Of a stretch of 64,000 bases of DNA, positions 1-11,751 are shown piece after piece (positions within the stretch are counted from its first letter, which is position 1; each line of letters opens with the position of its first letter). Made by a program: the position numbers and the translations under genes. This DNA is from Flaccisagitta enflata (taxonomy: Eukaryota; Chaetognatha; Sagittoidea; Aphragmophora): positions 17,422,001-17,486,000 of the forward strand of contig OZ231126.1 of NCBI GenBank assembly GCA_965153355.1. Direction: 5' to 3'. Under the pieces are notes generated by a model. That model searched no databases. It was not told the DNA's origin and saw only the letters and a list, made by a program, of their open reading frames with translations.

Positions 1-1031
1 CCAACATGCTTACTCAAAGCGGGATACCAAATTGAAGCGTTTTTATCAATCAATTGTAAGGTTTTCCCTTACCAAGGAGGTAGTTAATGATACCTGGACC
101 TTAATTCTTTAACAGATGTACCTTTTGTTATTACTATGGGAAATCATGGAGAGGAAAAATGGCATAGAAGATTGATTTTTTTTTGCAGAAACCAATTTAA
201 AGATAGCAAAACTCAAAATGGGCAAATTTTGTGAGAGTTTTAGAATGGAAATTTTTCAAACATTGGCTAATATCTTTAAAACGGCTAATCATAGCCTCTC
301 TGGACCAAATTCTTTTAACTCTTCACACAAAAATACTTCAGAGACCAGCACTCCTTGACCAGTAATGTACCTTTATACCTGTGCATGAAGATTGCGTTTT
401 TATGGCCAAAGTAGTAGCAACAACAACAGATCTCTAAATACACGTTATCAAATTGTAAAACTATCAAACTGCAGTCATCTGACAGTTTCCTTATCCGTCT
501 CTTACATGGTGAATATCCCCTACACAGAGACAAGATTTCTAATCTCAACTTTTAATGAACATTGATGGGTGCAGAAAAACAAACAGTTGTTTTTAAATAA
601 GTCCAAAATAAAGTCATTTGATCGACCACGTTTTTCTACTGAAAAAGTTCCAGTACAACAAAAAAAAATCAGAACTGACGATATGTAAAAAAGGACATGC
701 AAAAAAGGGTTAATCAAAAAGCAAAGTATGGCCCAAAATATGGAAAAGGAGGGGGACAAGGAGAAGGTGGGTGGGAGAAAAGAAATCTGGAAAACTTGAT
801 GAAAATAGAAAATGCTAACTTATTCAAGTAAATGAAAACCATCTTTCATTCGGTATGAAAAACAACTTATCGTCTTTCGTCTATAAATCACAGAGAAACA
901 ATATATAATAGGAATATTATTATCATCATTATGCGATTGAAATGATTTCTCGAATAAACGGAAGCAGGTATGTTCCTGTTAAAGTCACGCCTAAAAAGAC
1001 ACATTCACACACATTCACACACACTCCCCCC
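1..1031. other. 3' flank of the LZTS-like gene, no gene seen
   Basis: AT-rich single-copy-looking sequence. I see no exon, no clear polyadenylation signal and no repeat with ends. Confidence 0.5.
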
Positions 1032-1034
1032 CAC

Positions 1035-1089
<55 letters not shown>

Positions 1090-1090
1090 A
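1032..1090. repeat. (CA)n microsatellite
   Basis: About 29 CA units in the presumed 3' UTR or downstream flank of the LZTS-like gene. Confidence 0.95.
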
Positions 1091-1201
1091 CATCTGTATG
1101 AGTTTTGATATTATTTGTTATGCAAATGGTTTCATGTACGCAAATGCAAGGGCAAAATGGATCAAATGAAAAACCAGCTCAATATTGTACAGACAGAACT
1201 T

Positions 1202-2363
1202 TTACAGATGCACGGATTCGGACAAACGAATTGGAGCGTGTGTTGAGGAAGAATCGAGAAGCGTGGAAGAGGAGGAAGAGGAAGAGGTGTAGTTGGTGGT
1301 GGTGACTGAGGAGGATGAGTTGGTATTATGAACGGGTTTGAATGCGGTTTGTCGGTTAGATTGATGATTATGAAGATTGTTAATGTTATGATGAGGAAGA
1401 TTATGATTTGCATTATTGAGTTGAATCGACGATTGAGGAGAGTTTTTCATCGACGGTGAGTTTGAATTTTTCGCATCCTCAATGCGCGGGTGAGATGGAG
1501 AAGCATTTGAAGGATGAGGAGGAGGCACTTTGTCCGACGGACTTTGCGGCACCTGCATCCAATTGTCTTCATTACGCTGCGGAGATGGTTGCTTCGACAA
1601 CGGCGAAGACGACGACGATGATTGATGCTGTTGTTTTAGATGTTGTAGTTGTTGTTGTTGTTGTTGTTGCTGATGTGCGTCTCGCTTGTCTCCGTTGTTC
1701 TTTTGTTCATTCTTATCCCCACCACCACCGCCCTCTACAGCGTTATTCGCGTTTCCGTTCTCCCCGTTCGTCTGTCGATCCAACTCCATGGTCAATTGGA
1801 AAATGGTTTGTTCGAGATGCTGACATCGATGGCACATGGCTAAGTAATTCTCTTGCAGTTTGCACTGATAATTCAACACTTTGGACTTTTCCGCGAGCCA
1901 TCGGCCTCGCTCGGATTCAAAGCCTTTTTGTTGATCGTGGAGTTTGTTGTGCATTTCCCTCAATTCTCTCTTTAACGCGTTGACGTGTTCTTCCTTTAAC
2001 GTGGTGCCCGAGGACATCGTCGACGAACCCGCCGTCGACGAAGACGGTGACGACGAAGACGTCATCGAAGATGAAGTCGACGCCTCCAGTATGGCCGCTT
2101 CCATTCTCCTCCTCCGACAAGCCACTTCGCCGTTGAGTCTCGCGATCTCCTCCTCCATCTTCTCCAACTGCGCCTTCAACGATCGCGCTTCGTCGGCTTT
2201 GCTCAGCGCCAACGACTCGCGTTCGGCGACGCGCGCGCGTAACGAAGCCGCTTCCGTCGAGAACGAAGACGCGCTTTCGCGGGCTTCACGCACGTGTTCT
2301 TTCAGCAACGCGATTTCTCCGCTCTTCTGACACATTTCCCATCGAGTGTCATCCAATTGCGAC
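1202..2363 (-). CDS. LZTS: LZTS-like exon 8 (residues 684-1069 and stop, Fez1 core and Gln/Ser tail)
   Basis: After acceptor TTACAG the exon gives SQLDDTRWEMCQKSGEIALL, the diagnostic family block. It continues with a long coiled coil to about residue 775, a Ser/Thr linker, and coiled coil 2 with ERGRWLAEKSKVLNYQ and YLAMCHRCQHLEQ. The remaining roughly 185 residues are Gly/Asn-rich, then Gln-rich (an 8-Gln run), then Ser/His/Asn-rich, ending RLSESVHL before TAA at 1,202-1,204. Vertebrate LZTS proteins end soon after coiled coil 2, so this tail is an extension. Confidence 0.9.
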
Positions 2364-2531
2364 CTGTAATTGGACGTGTGGAGGGAGAGAGAGAGAGAGA
2401 GAGAGAGCAGAGAGAAGAGAGAAGAGAAGAGAGAGAGAGAGGTTAATAATTGTCCCTACATTAATCATTAATTCCTCACATCTTGCCATTCTTCAACATT
2501 AAATGACGTTGCTCTGTATAACGCAACTGAC

Positions 2532-2650
2532 CTAAACGCTTCGAGCTGTTCCTTTACGAGATCCGTTTCCTCGAGAAGAGCTTGAACTTTAGATTGCAAG
2601 GACGCGTTATCGTCGTGCAGAGAGCGTTTCTCTTGTTGCAATGCAAACAC
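2532..2650 (-). CDS. LZTS: LZTS-like exon 7 (residues 644-682, coiled coil 1)
   Basis: It runs VFALQQEKRSLHDDN to KEQLEAF plus a split Arg, between acceptor TTTCATTTAG and donor AG|GTCAGT. Vertebrate LZTS has an equivalent LQQEKRQL segment directly before its conserved core, so order and spacing agree with the family. Confidence 0.88.
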
Positions 2651-2838
2651 CTAAATGAAAACACGAAAATCCAAGTCACATTTAATCAACTTTTGTTTAA
2701 GTAACTTTTGCAATCATTGACAAGTAATCTTTTGAACTATGTTTTTCTGTTTTTGTTGCACAAGTCAAACAAACAACTCAGAAATAGGAACCCATCGGAG
2801 GCTTTGACCATCCGTTCGCCCGTTGGTCCGTCAGTCGG

Positions 2839-2992
<154 letters not shown>

Positions 2993-3010
2993 CCTAATTT
3001 GAATTAATAC

Positions 3011-3194
3011 CTGCATGAGTAACTTTTGCTGTTGCTGAAGCGCGGCTTTTCTGTGGTCTTCGAGCTTTTCTCCATTGGCTTTTTGAGCGTCAATGAGGGA
3101 TTTTTCCCACGCAGCTTGTCGTTGTTCGTAAACTTGGAAGATGACTTTCTCGTTGTGATCAATCGCACGCCGAAGATGAAGAATCTCAGACTCC
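3011..3194 (-). CDS. LZTS: LZTS-like exon 6 (residues 583-643, coiled coil 1)
   Basis: It enters with one base after a CTTAG acceptor and leaves in phase 0 at CAG|GTATTA. The content is helical and charged: HNEKVIFQVYEQRQAAWEKS, later DHRKAALQQQQKLLMQ. This matches the family pattern of Asn-Glu-x-Val-Ile followed by an Arg/Trp-Glu-rich helix. It was too short and too overlapped by other frames to show as an open reading frame of its own. Confidence 0.85.
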
Positions 3195-3258
3195 CTAAGT
3201 TAACGTCAAAGGGGGAGGGAAGATGGAAGTTAAACCATGAGCCATTTACAACATCAAA

Positions 3259-3275
3259 AAACAACAACAACGACG

Positions 3276-3336
<61 letters not shown>

Positions 3337-3344
3337 CGACAACG

Positions 3345-3375
<31 letters not shown>

Positions 3376-3420
3376 AATCAACAACAACAACAACAACAAC
3401 AAAAACAACAACAACAACTA
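3259..3420. repeat. (CAA)n microsatellite in LZTS intron 5
   Basis: CAA units with a few CGA/ATC interruptions. It lies between the exon 6 acceptor and the exon 5 donor, so the repeat is intronic. Confidence 0.93.
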
Positions 3421-3575
3421 CATAAAAATAAGGTCACGAAGAACAGAACAAAAAAAAAGAAACAATGAGAAAAAAAAGAACAACAAAAGCAACTTCAAGG
3501 CAAAAACAACAATATCTTATTGAGGAAACCAGTCAATTGATCAGCAACCACGTCCTTGCCCTGGGATGGACTCAC

Positions 3576-3712
3576 CTCTCCCTCAGCATAACTTCGAGAA
3601 GCGCGGATTTGTCGTCGAGTGGAGTTGATGAGACATCTGAGGATGTCTTTTGTTCATCTTCAGCTTTTGCTCGAGATCGCGAGGGCCAAGGATGATCAGC
3701 CAACCGAATGAG
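3576..3712 (-). CDS. LZTS: LZTS-like exon 5 (residues 537-581, start of coiled coil)
   Basis: A strong acceptor (TTGTTCTCATTCTCAG) and a strong donor (AG|GTGAGT) bound the exon. It begins LIRLADHPWPSRS, enters in phase 0 and leaves with 2 bases. The end, DKSALLEVMLRER, runs into exon 6 ESEILHLRRAID with an unbroken heptad pattern, which argues that the join is right. Confidence 0.82.
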
Positions 3713-4376
3713 CTGAGAATGAGAACAAATGAGAAGGGATTTTACAAACGCTGGATAGAACATAATCGTCCATACTATCACAACCGTAACATTCTGGAAA
3801 ACAAGAAGAAAAGTGAATGAGTCCAACGGCCGAGACCCTATTGACTCAGAATATAGTATTTTGTCTGTTTGTCAAGTCATTGGTTGCAATCACCCAGGAA
3901 CTCTCCGTCCCAAGCGATTGCCATACATCAATACAATGTTTTTTTTTTCAAAAAGCAACAACGCCAGCATAAACAAAAATGAGAATAACGGGAATAACGA
4001 GAATAACGAAAATAAATAATAACGAGAATAACTTGAACGGAAAACGAACCATAAAAAAGGAAGGAAGGAGAGAGAGAAAATCCATGGAAATCACGAGACT
4101 ACGTCCAAAATCATGAGCCAAAGTCCACATCCCAATAACCAGCGATTATCCCACAATCAATTACTAAACCGTAATCCATGTTAAACACCATGATAAGGCC
4201 CGCATAACGACGATAGAACTATCATATCACAGGAGCAGGATAAACGAAAAGGAAAAAAAAAACGATAAAAACAAAGGCACTGCGTGCAAGGGAAAAATAC
4301 CATAAGGCAAAAAAAGAAAAAAAAAAGAAGGCCAAAGGGCCAACTGGCCAAAGGGCCAAGAAGAAAGGGCAAAAAA

Positions 4377-4785
4377 TCACCCAGGCAAGCCAGCGCAAGA
4401 CCGGCAGCCACGTTCAGCACAGGAAAAGCGCCCATAAGGGGCGAGGAGGTCCAACTTGGAACCATTTTTGAAAGAAGCAATACTGGGAGACTGTTTCATT
4501 CCATCCGACAAAGAGTTCCAAACTTGGGGGGCAACACTTTTAATTGACCTGCGATCTGAATGACTAACAAAAAAATTATTTTTTGCCCCCCTGGTCGAAT
4601 GACCATGTTCTACCTTTTTCAAGTAAGCAGCCATTCCACCCGGCAGGAAACCCTTGGACATCTTGTACGAAAAAATCCTGACACTCTGGGTGAATAGATC
4701 ATCCACCTAAAGTGTATTTAACTGGGCAAACAAAGGGTCCGCATGGGAGATATGGCCTGCGCCGCAGATTATTGTGCAAATACTT
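4377..4785 (-). pseudogene. LINE 3'-terminal fragment (C-terminus of a reverse transcriptase)
   Basis: Reading on the minus strand: GHISHADPLFAQLNTL, an in-frame TAG at 4,707-4,709, VDDLFTQSVRIFSYKMSKG, then HGHSTRGAKNNFF and PQVWNSLSDGMKQSPS-FK. This is the usual end of Jockey/CR1-type polyproteins (H-x-x-PLF; H-x-x-x-TR; P-x-x-WNSL; S-x-x-x-FK). The internal stop and the loss of everything upstream make it a dead 5'-truncated copy. It lies in intron 4 of the LZTS-like gene, in the same orientation. Confidence 0.75.
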
Positions 4786-5265
4786 CAAAGTTAAAACTAT
4801 TGTTTGAGCCATCCCTTTGTCAAGGGACTCATGTACGAGATATCTTTCATTCTACGGGCCAACGATCAGGCGAGGAAGCTCCCTCGCCTTATAAAAATAC
4901 CCCCAGAAGGTAATCCGGAAGGTTGGAAACAGCAAGTGCCTATCGCGAACAACCAAGCCAAGACGATAAGCCTGTTACGACCATTTAATTTATGGCGCTT
5001 GCAAAATTCACAAGGATACCCTATTTCGGTCGAGAAATGTATGCCTAAAAACCCTAGTTCCCTTCAGCCAACATGATATACACATCGATAATATGTTTTT
5101 CTTGTGAAGCCACAAAAAATTGACAATAGATTTGAAAGTAAACCAATCTACTCCTTCATGAGCATGCTAAATTCATTAGAACAACAATATGCAAATGAGG
5201 CTCACATCTTTTCTTTCGGCACTTATACTATCAACGTTGGTCATGAATCACGGGGAAATTACATA

Positions 5266-5689
5266 CACGCTTTTCTTTTTATAAGAACACTGTTTATAAG
5301 AACATCAGCCTCAGATTTAGCCAAAAAATAAGAACATTTTACGAACATGCTGAGCCTCAGATTTGAAGATAAGAATATAAGTTTTCGAAAAAGTAATAAA
5401 ATTCGATGAAAAACCCTGAATGATGGATATTTTGATAATGCTTTGTAAAATGATAATTCATTATTTATTAGATATTAATCTTACATTTCTTTTTATTTAA
5501 TGAAAATGTCTTTTATTTTACAATTGATTAAAAAACAAACTTTTATATTAATATACATATATAGTTAAAGAGATTATCTAATTCAAAAATAAGAACATGT
5601 TAAGAACGCTTGAGCTTCAAAAAGGGGCTGAAAATAAGAACGCTGAGGCTGACTTTAAAAATCCATGTTCTTATAAAATGAAAAGCGTG
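5266..5689. mobile_element. 424-bp TA-flanked MITE in LZTS intron 4
   Basis: The ends are CACGCTTTTC and inverted GAAAAGCGTG, continuing into TATAAGAACA on both sides, with TA at 5,264-5,265 and 5,690-5,691. The subterminal blocks contain repeated ATAAGAAC and CAGCCTCAG motifs. No coding potential was seen. Confidence 0.82.
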
Positions 5690-5744
5690 TACGTCAAAAC
5701 TTCAACTTTATTATCTTCCCAATAACACGATTTCGCTGACGTAC

Positions 5745-6018
5745 CTGTAAGCTCTGATGAAGATTATCGGCGGTGACCATTTTGGGGAAGACGTTGGAGT
5801 TGCTGCGAGAGGCGTAAGCGTCAGATTCTGAGGAGGAGGAGGCGTTCAAAGCGGAAGCGTCTGAAATGGAGACGTCGAGATTGGAAGCACCGTCGACGCC
5901 GTAGCAACCGACGTCAGCAGCGCCACCGACGCGACTCGCATTCTCGTCGACGACGCCGTTGGAGGAAGTCGGACCTCCGAGCTTTGAAGGCCGGAACAGG
6001 TCTTGAGAGACCGGATGA
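5745..6018 (-). CDS. LZTS: LZTS-like exon 4 (residues 446-536)
   Basis: The acceptor is TTTGTTCCAG and the donor CAG|GTACGT. The exon begins SHPVSQDLFRPSK, has an Asp/Ser/Ala-rich acidic middle and ends TADNLHQSLQ. It completes the split Ser of exon 3 and leaves in phase 0. Codons are GC-rich at third positions, unlike the flanking introns. Confidence 0.8.
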
Positions 6019-6094
6019 CTGGAACAAATCGATAAAAAATACATGAAGATGGAATTTTTCTTCTCAACATGACGAAGGAAGCAAACAAGATGAT

Positions 6095-6225
6095 AACAAG
6101 GCCAAGTAGGCCAATAAGGTGCGACGTGTGGATCGTCGAACGAATGCGTTACAGACCGACCGACAGACCGACCGACGGACACAGCCAGTTATAGTCTTAT
6201 AGAGGTGCTTTGTCGCACCTAAAAA
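6095..6225 (+). mobile_element. Family-1 (HINE-like) repeat, copy A, tag AGGTGCGAC
   Basis: Left end AACAAGGCCAAGTAGGCC; tag at 6,117-6,125; (GACC)n array; right hairpin AGGTGCTTTGTCGCACCT followed by AAAAA. The 3' arm GTCGCACCT (6,212-6,220) is the exact complement of the left tag. It lies in LZTS intron 3. Confidence 0.85.
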
Positions 6226-6291
6226 GATAAAAAGAGGAAGAAAAAGAAGAAGAAAAAGAAAAAGTAAAAAAAAAGTTAACCACCACAAATA

Positions 6292-6307
6292 ACAACAACA
6301 ACAACAA

Positions 6308-6373
<66 letters not shown>

Positions 6374-6412
6374 CGACAACAAAAACGACAACGACAACGA
6401 CAACAAAAATAA
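6292..6412. repeat. (CAA)n microsatellite in LZTS intron 3
   Basis: Long CAA run ending 14 bases from the exon 3 donor, next to the family-1 repeat at 6,095. Confidence 0.93.
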
Positions 6413-6425
6413 CAACGCCGTGTAC

Positions 6426-7275
6426 CTGTTTCTCTGCTGTTGTTGCAGGCAAGACGCCGAGGCTGAATTGGTTCTCTGCCTGTACGCGACTTTGTGTTGC
6501 GTTTCCGCATCCGAGTATGCAGCACCGCCGCACCGAACTTGATTATGATTACTATGATAATGATGATTGTGCGAATGATTATCAACCGCTCCGACGGCGT
6601 TTAGAACTTGCAAAGATCCCGCGGGTCCGATAGACCGCGTCAACGTTCCGCCGCCGCCGACGTAAACTTCCTTTAACACGCGATTCGTCGACGAAGATGG
6701 ATGATGCTGTTGCTGTTGTTGTTGCTGCTGTTGTTGTTGCGGAGTCTGTCGCCAATACCCGTTTGGGAGCGGTTGAAGTTGAGAAGCGTTGTAAACGGCT
6801 TCCGTGGACCCTCCAAAGCCATTCAACGACGTGGTGGAGGCGGTTGACGCGCCGTTGGGGCTGCCGACGACACCGCCGCCAAAGTGTCCGCTGATACGAG
6901 CTGAAGCGGCGTAATGCTGCGACGTTGTTGACGAGCTATTGCAAGAGTTGGGGGAAGTCGGCGCCTGTATCGTCGACGAAGAGAGCGAGGAAGAGAAGGA
7001 AGAGGAGTTGCCGGAAAATGACGAGGAGGATGAAGGGCAACCGATCGACGGTTGATGATGAGGATGATGATGAGGGTGGTTTTGAAGCGTTGAGGTGGAA
7101 GACTGATGAGGATGACCGCCTCCGAGGCCGCTGATTGGCTGATTGGTCGAAGTGAGAGTCACGTGTGATGACGTCAAAGTGGATCCGGAAGACGAATGAC
7201 AAGAAGAAGCGGAAGAGGCCGAGAAGGAAGAGGATAAAGAATCTTGCGTCTTGTAGGAAGTCGTTGGGGAGTCGC
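6426..7275 (-). CDS. LZTS: LZTS-like exon 3 (residues 163-444, polyQ and poly-Ser)
   Basis: The acceptor is AAATCCACAG and the donor AACAG|GTACAC, entering with 2 bases and leaving with 2. It encodes a low-complexity stretch rich in Ser, Thr, His and Gly, including a run of about 11 Gln coded by mixed CAA/CAG codons (plus-strand CTG/TTG repeat near 6,711-6,740). An alternative acceptor up to about 96 bases upstream would keep the frame and add some 32 Ser/Thr-rich residues. Confidence 0.8.
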
Positions 7276-8437
7276 CTGTGGATTTTAAAGTTGAGAATGG
7301 GACGTCTCTATCAGTAAATGAACTAGATGTAGTAAGAGAATTATTTGCGGATTTACTCCTTTGCCCTTGCAATCACACTGGCATAATTGCATTGTACAAC
7401 TGCAGTTAGTCGACGTAATGGGAATTTGCCTTTGTGTGCATGGTTTTAGAGCTTGAACGACAAAGGAGTAATGCGCAGGGCAGTGATATGAATGCGCTTC
7501 TAATTTCTTAGCTTAACAAGGCCGGACACATGGCCAATTTGGTCGAAGGATGGGCACTGGGCAGGGATAGTAGTAATATAAAAACCGCTGTCAAACTTAA
7601 CGAGATAAAAAGTTGCCTAAAAAGTCGCATAAAAGTCACTTGAAGAAAATATGCGCAGAAAAAAAAATCCTATTCAGCGTTCACAAAAAAAAGAGAGAAG
7701 GGAGCTTTTATAAAGGAATGACAAGTAGAAACACTTGGCAGAACAGAAAGGAGAAAAATACGTCAAAACAAGAGATTTTTTTAGTCTCTTTCTCATTCGT
7801 TGTCAAGATCGTTTTTTTCTTCTTCTAAATTTTTCTGAATCGTTTATGAGAAAGTTTATCTTTCAGTCCAAAAATCCAATTCAAGTCTAGACTCAATGGA
7901 GGAATGAGAGAATTATTACAGCGCGAGCAAAGGCGTCGATTCACATCATCGATCGTCCAAATCCAAAGATTTAGTCGCAAAAACGCGACTCAACAATCTA
8001 CTTGATAGGTCAGTCGGGCGGACAGAAATGTATTGAGTTCTTTATTTCAATACAGTTTTGTTTACATCACAATTCCTGACCAATTGGAGTTCGTCTTTCT
8101 AGAAGTGAATTTCTCCACTGTCCAGAACTAAGTCCGTCCATGACACATGGTCCCCATTTAGGCGGAAAAAGACAGAAGCATAAAAAGTACGAAATGCATA
8201 CATCTAGTTGGGGTAGAACGATGAAATCGCTGTAGGCCAAAGGCGTTTATAATTTCATCACATCAGCTATTTACAGTTTTTTATGCTCACATGATTCTCG
8301 CCTAAAAGTGGTCCATGTAATTGATAGGTCAATTAGTGCATCATATTCAGTGTGATTGCTCAGTGATAATCTTGGCAATTAACAATCTAGTACGCGTCCC
8401 ATCGTCATGTATCTTTAAAGGCTTCTATATAGCAAAG
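7276..8437. other. LZTS intron 2, 3' part
   Basis: Apart from the family-1 left end at 7,515 there is a degenerate hairpin AGTCGCAAAAACGCGACT at 7,975-7,992. Otherwise AT-rich with no recognisable feature. Confidence 0.5.
7515..7580 (+). mobile_element. Family-1 repeat, left end only
   Basis: AACAAGGCCGGACACATGGCC is followed by GGATGGGCACTGGGCAGGG, matching the left part of the family. No array or right hairpin follows. Confidence 0.5.
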
Positions 8438-10880
8438 AAGCAAGCCCGACCGGACACCGATGCGTCTGGACTTAATCTCTTCGTGTAGTGAGACAGATGG
8501 ACGATCTGACTGATGACTTGACAGTTGTAAAGGAGGCACTCAAAACTTGTTAGTCGATCATTAAAGTTAGTGTAGAATCTCACCGTGGCCAAAAACAGCC
8601 TAGAAATGCGGTTTCCGCTCAGGCGTAACGGGCAGACGGACCGACGGACGGACCGACGGACAGACAAACCCTCTTACAGTAGGACAGGGGTTCTAACAGA
8701 AAAATCGGCAAATCCTTCTTGTTAATGGCACATTGGCTCAAAATCAATGTAGCATTAATGTTCTGCCTTCAAAAGTAGCATTGGGTATCAGGAAATTGTG
8801 ACCGCCACCCCCCCACCCCCCTCAGAAGGTGGTGACCTCTAAACATTAAGCAATTCGCCTTCATTTGCTAATAAATTCTTAATGGATCATTCAAAAAGCT
8901 TGGTGATGGTCTTATTTGAAAGGTATTTACGTGGAGAACGTGAAAGACCACTGATATGGAAGAGGGGTTCCAAGGGGGTCCCCTAGGGGGCCCCTAAAGG
9001 TGTTGAAGAGGACCCCAAAGCATCCAATACATGAAAATGTGCAATTTTTTGTTAAGAAAACTAGGTAATGATCTCATTTAAAACGTTTCTACCCATAGCA
9101 CACTTGATCTTTTCGGCTGTTTCGGCGAAGTAGTTTTTTAAGCGCAATCCAATAACGAAAAGGTTATGATTTTCTGTTTTACCTAAGCCTTTTTAACTTC
9201 GGTTAATGCAAAATTTAGGTAGATTTCCTTTGCTAGATTTCTTTCGGCTTCTTATTCAACTTCGTGGATAAGTCGAGTGTGATAGAATATGATAAAATTA
9301 CTTATATGGAAGAGGGGGTTCCAAAGGGGCCCCTCAGGAACCCCAGAGAAGTTAAAGGGGCCCTTAAAGGATCTTTAACCATGAAAATGTAGATTGGACT
9401 CTTTGATAAATCTGATTGTGGTGTTTTTGGAAGGTATCTACGTGGAGAACATGAAATGCTATTGACATGGACCATGGGGTGCCTAGGTGACCGCTTAGGG
9501 CCCCCAAAGGGATTGAAGAGGACCCCAAAGGATCTAAAGTCTTGAAAATTTAGAATGAATTGTTAAAAAAATCTGGTAGTTATCTCATTTTGAAGGTATT
9601 TACATAGAAAACATAAAACGTTACTGATATGGAAAATTTGGTTCCCAGGGGGCCCCTAAGGAGCGGCTTAGGAGTCAAAGAGGGCCCCAATGAATCTAAA
9701 ATCATGAAAATCTTGAATTGTCATAGTTTTCTCTAAAAGACAGACTGAAATAAGCAAACAGGTAGGTATACAGACAGACAGACTGTAAGACAGACAGACA
9801 GACAGACAGATGGGTGGACAAACCAAGATAGTGAGAGTGCAGAGTGTGGATTTCAGTTGAGTTTAGCTGGGCAATCAATAATGGATGACAACTTCTGTAT
9901 GTCAAGATTTTCCCTTAATTAGGAAAATGAATCTATGCCTCACACAATTGTTCGCTCTTGTTACACCTTGAAAATGTTGCGCCAATTTCTGTTTGTAGTT
10001 TTTTTTTCTTTCGTTTTTTCCGGATTCATTGGGGCCCTCTTTGACTGCTCAGCGGCTACTTAGGGGCCTCCTGGGAACCAAATTTTCTTTATCAGTAATG
10101 TTTTATGTTTTCTATGTAAATACCTTCCAAATGAGACAACTACCAGATTTTTGAACAATTCACTCTAAATCTTCAAGACCTTAGATCCTTTGGGATCCTC
10201 TTCAATCCATTTAGGGGCCCTAAGTGGCCACCTAGGGACCCCATTGTCCATGTCAATAACATTTCATATTCTCCACGTAGATACCTTCCAAAAACACGAC
10301 AATCAGATTTATCAAAGAGTCCAATCTACATTTTCATGGTTAAAGATCTTTTAAGGGCCCCTTTAACTTCTCTGGGGTTCCTTAGGGGCCCCTTTGGAAC
10401 CCCCTCTTCCATATCAGTAATTTTTTTTTATTCTATGGGTAGAAACGTTTTAGATGAGACCATTACCTAGTTTTTTTTAACAAAAAATTGCACATTTTCA
10501 TGTATTGGATGCTTTGGGGTCCTCTTCAACACCTTTAGGGGCCCCCCTTGGAACCCTGCTTCCATATCAGTAGTCTTTCATGTTCTCCACGTAAATACCT
10601 TTCAAATAAGACCATCACCAAGCTTTTTGAATGATCCATTAAGAATTCATTAGCAAAAGAAGGCGAATTGCTTAATGTATAGAAATCACCACCTTCTGAG
10701 GGGGGGTGGGGGGGTGGCGGTCACAATTTCCTGATACCCAATGCTACTTTTGAAGGCAGAACATTAATGCTACATTGATTTTGAGCTAATGTACCGTTAA
10801 CAAGAAGGATTTGCCGATTTTTCTGTCGGAACCCCTGTCCTATCTTACAGATATGCGTTCCTGACAGACGCATCAAAAAA
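8438..10880 (+). mobile_element. Family-1 repeat, copy C, tag GATGCGTCTG, split by a hAT-like element
   Basis: Left AAGCAAGCCCGACC with the tag at 8,459-8,468; (GGACC)n array near 8,633-8,662; right end after the insertion carries CAGACGCATC (10,865-10,874), the exact complement of the tag, then an A run. The hAT-like element occupies 8,680-10,842 plus its 8-bp duplication. Confidence 0.82.
8680..10842. mobile_element. 2.16-kb hAT-like element with about 1-kb inverted arms
   Basis: Both ends read TAGGACAGGGGTTC inward and are flanked by the 8-bp direct repeat TCTTACAG (8,672-8,679 and 10,843-10,850); an 8-bp duplication is the hAT signature. Arms run about 8,680-9,700 and 10,020-10,842. The left arm has some 190 extra bases near 9,095-9,290. 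Each arm carries four or so diverged units built on GATCT, a GGTATTTACGTGGAGAAC block, CTGATATGG and GGGGCCCCTA. There is no transposase. It was inserted into the right end of a family-1 repeat. Confidence 0.9.
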
Positions 10881-11272
10881 GAGAAAAAGATCCGTAATTC
10901 TATTGATGAAAAAAAAAAGAAAACCTATTTAGAAATTCAATTTCCTGTCTTTTGATTTTTTCCTCATCACGTTTTTTTTTCTACGCCAGTTTAATACGAT
11001 TTCATCCTCCTACTTCTTGATGGCTCAAGTGTGCCTTTCATTTTTTCTTATCAGATTTAATACAATAAGCTTTGATAATCAGATTTAGTCATTTTTTAAC
11101 GATGAAGAATGGTACATATACAAATGTTTGCGGATGTCTTTAGAAGGGAGTATGAAGATTCAGCAACCCCATCACATGAATATGAATTTATCTCTCACCC
11201 TCTTTAAAAGAATAAATGAGAAGTGCTGGACGCTATTCTTTCAGATGAACACTGGCATACTTAAGTTACTTC

Positions 11273-11403
11273 TAATATTGGAAATCCGCCTTGAAATATT
11301 GAGATCCGTTATTGCGGGAGGATATATACGGACACAACATACTTAAGTATATATCCTCCCGCAATAACGGATCTCAATATTTCAAGGCGGATTTTCAATA
11401 TTA
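11273..11403. mobile_element. 131-bp near-perfect hairpin (small MITE)
   Basis: Two 56-base arms beginning TAATATTGGAAATCCGCC pair with essentially one mismatch around a loop of about 19 bases. A GATCCGTTATTGCGGGAGG block lies inside each arm. No clear flanking duplication was found. Confidence 0.75.
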
Positions 11404-11552
11404 GATAAAAAGAAGAAATTACCAAAAATAAATTGATAACAGGGACCAACTATTTGTGTGCATTTCAAAACAATTTCTGTTACTCTCATATCCGTTGCAG
11501 CTAGGTTTAACTGTAATTACGTTAGTGATTGGTATATCAGTAGGTGACGTAC

Positions 11553-11751
11553 CAAGATCGGACGTAGAGCCCTGATCGCGTGCTTTTATCGGCGTGCTCG
11601 AGGATGCGGGAGACGACGCGCAGTTGCTGTTGTTATTGCTGTTGTTGTTTTGATTATGTGCGGCAAAGGAAGATCCGTTGGAACCGTTGGTCGACGAGCA
11701 GTAAGGCGAGGAAGTTGACGAGGTTTTCGGCAATGACTCGTATCCGGAGCT
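11553..11751 (-). CDS. LZTS: LZTS-like exon 2 (residues 96-161 plus a split Gly)
   Basis: It opens with SSGYESLPKTSS after a TTTAAATCAG acceptor in phase 0 and ends GSTSDL plus one base before a GTACGT donor. The SSGYES segment is a Ser-rich motif of the kind found N-terminal to the coiled coils in this family. The frame stays open for 40 codons beyond the donor, but those codons are AT-rich like intron sequence, so the donor at 11,552 is preferred. An extended isoform cannot be excluded. Confidence 0.75.

Noticed and set aside
3004-3417. Poly-Leu minus-strand frame at 3.0-3.4 kb
   Set aside because: Reads the (CAA)n intronic repeat in a different frame from the true exon 6 (3,011-3,194).
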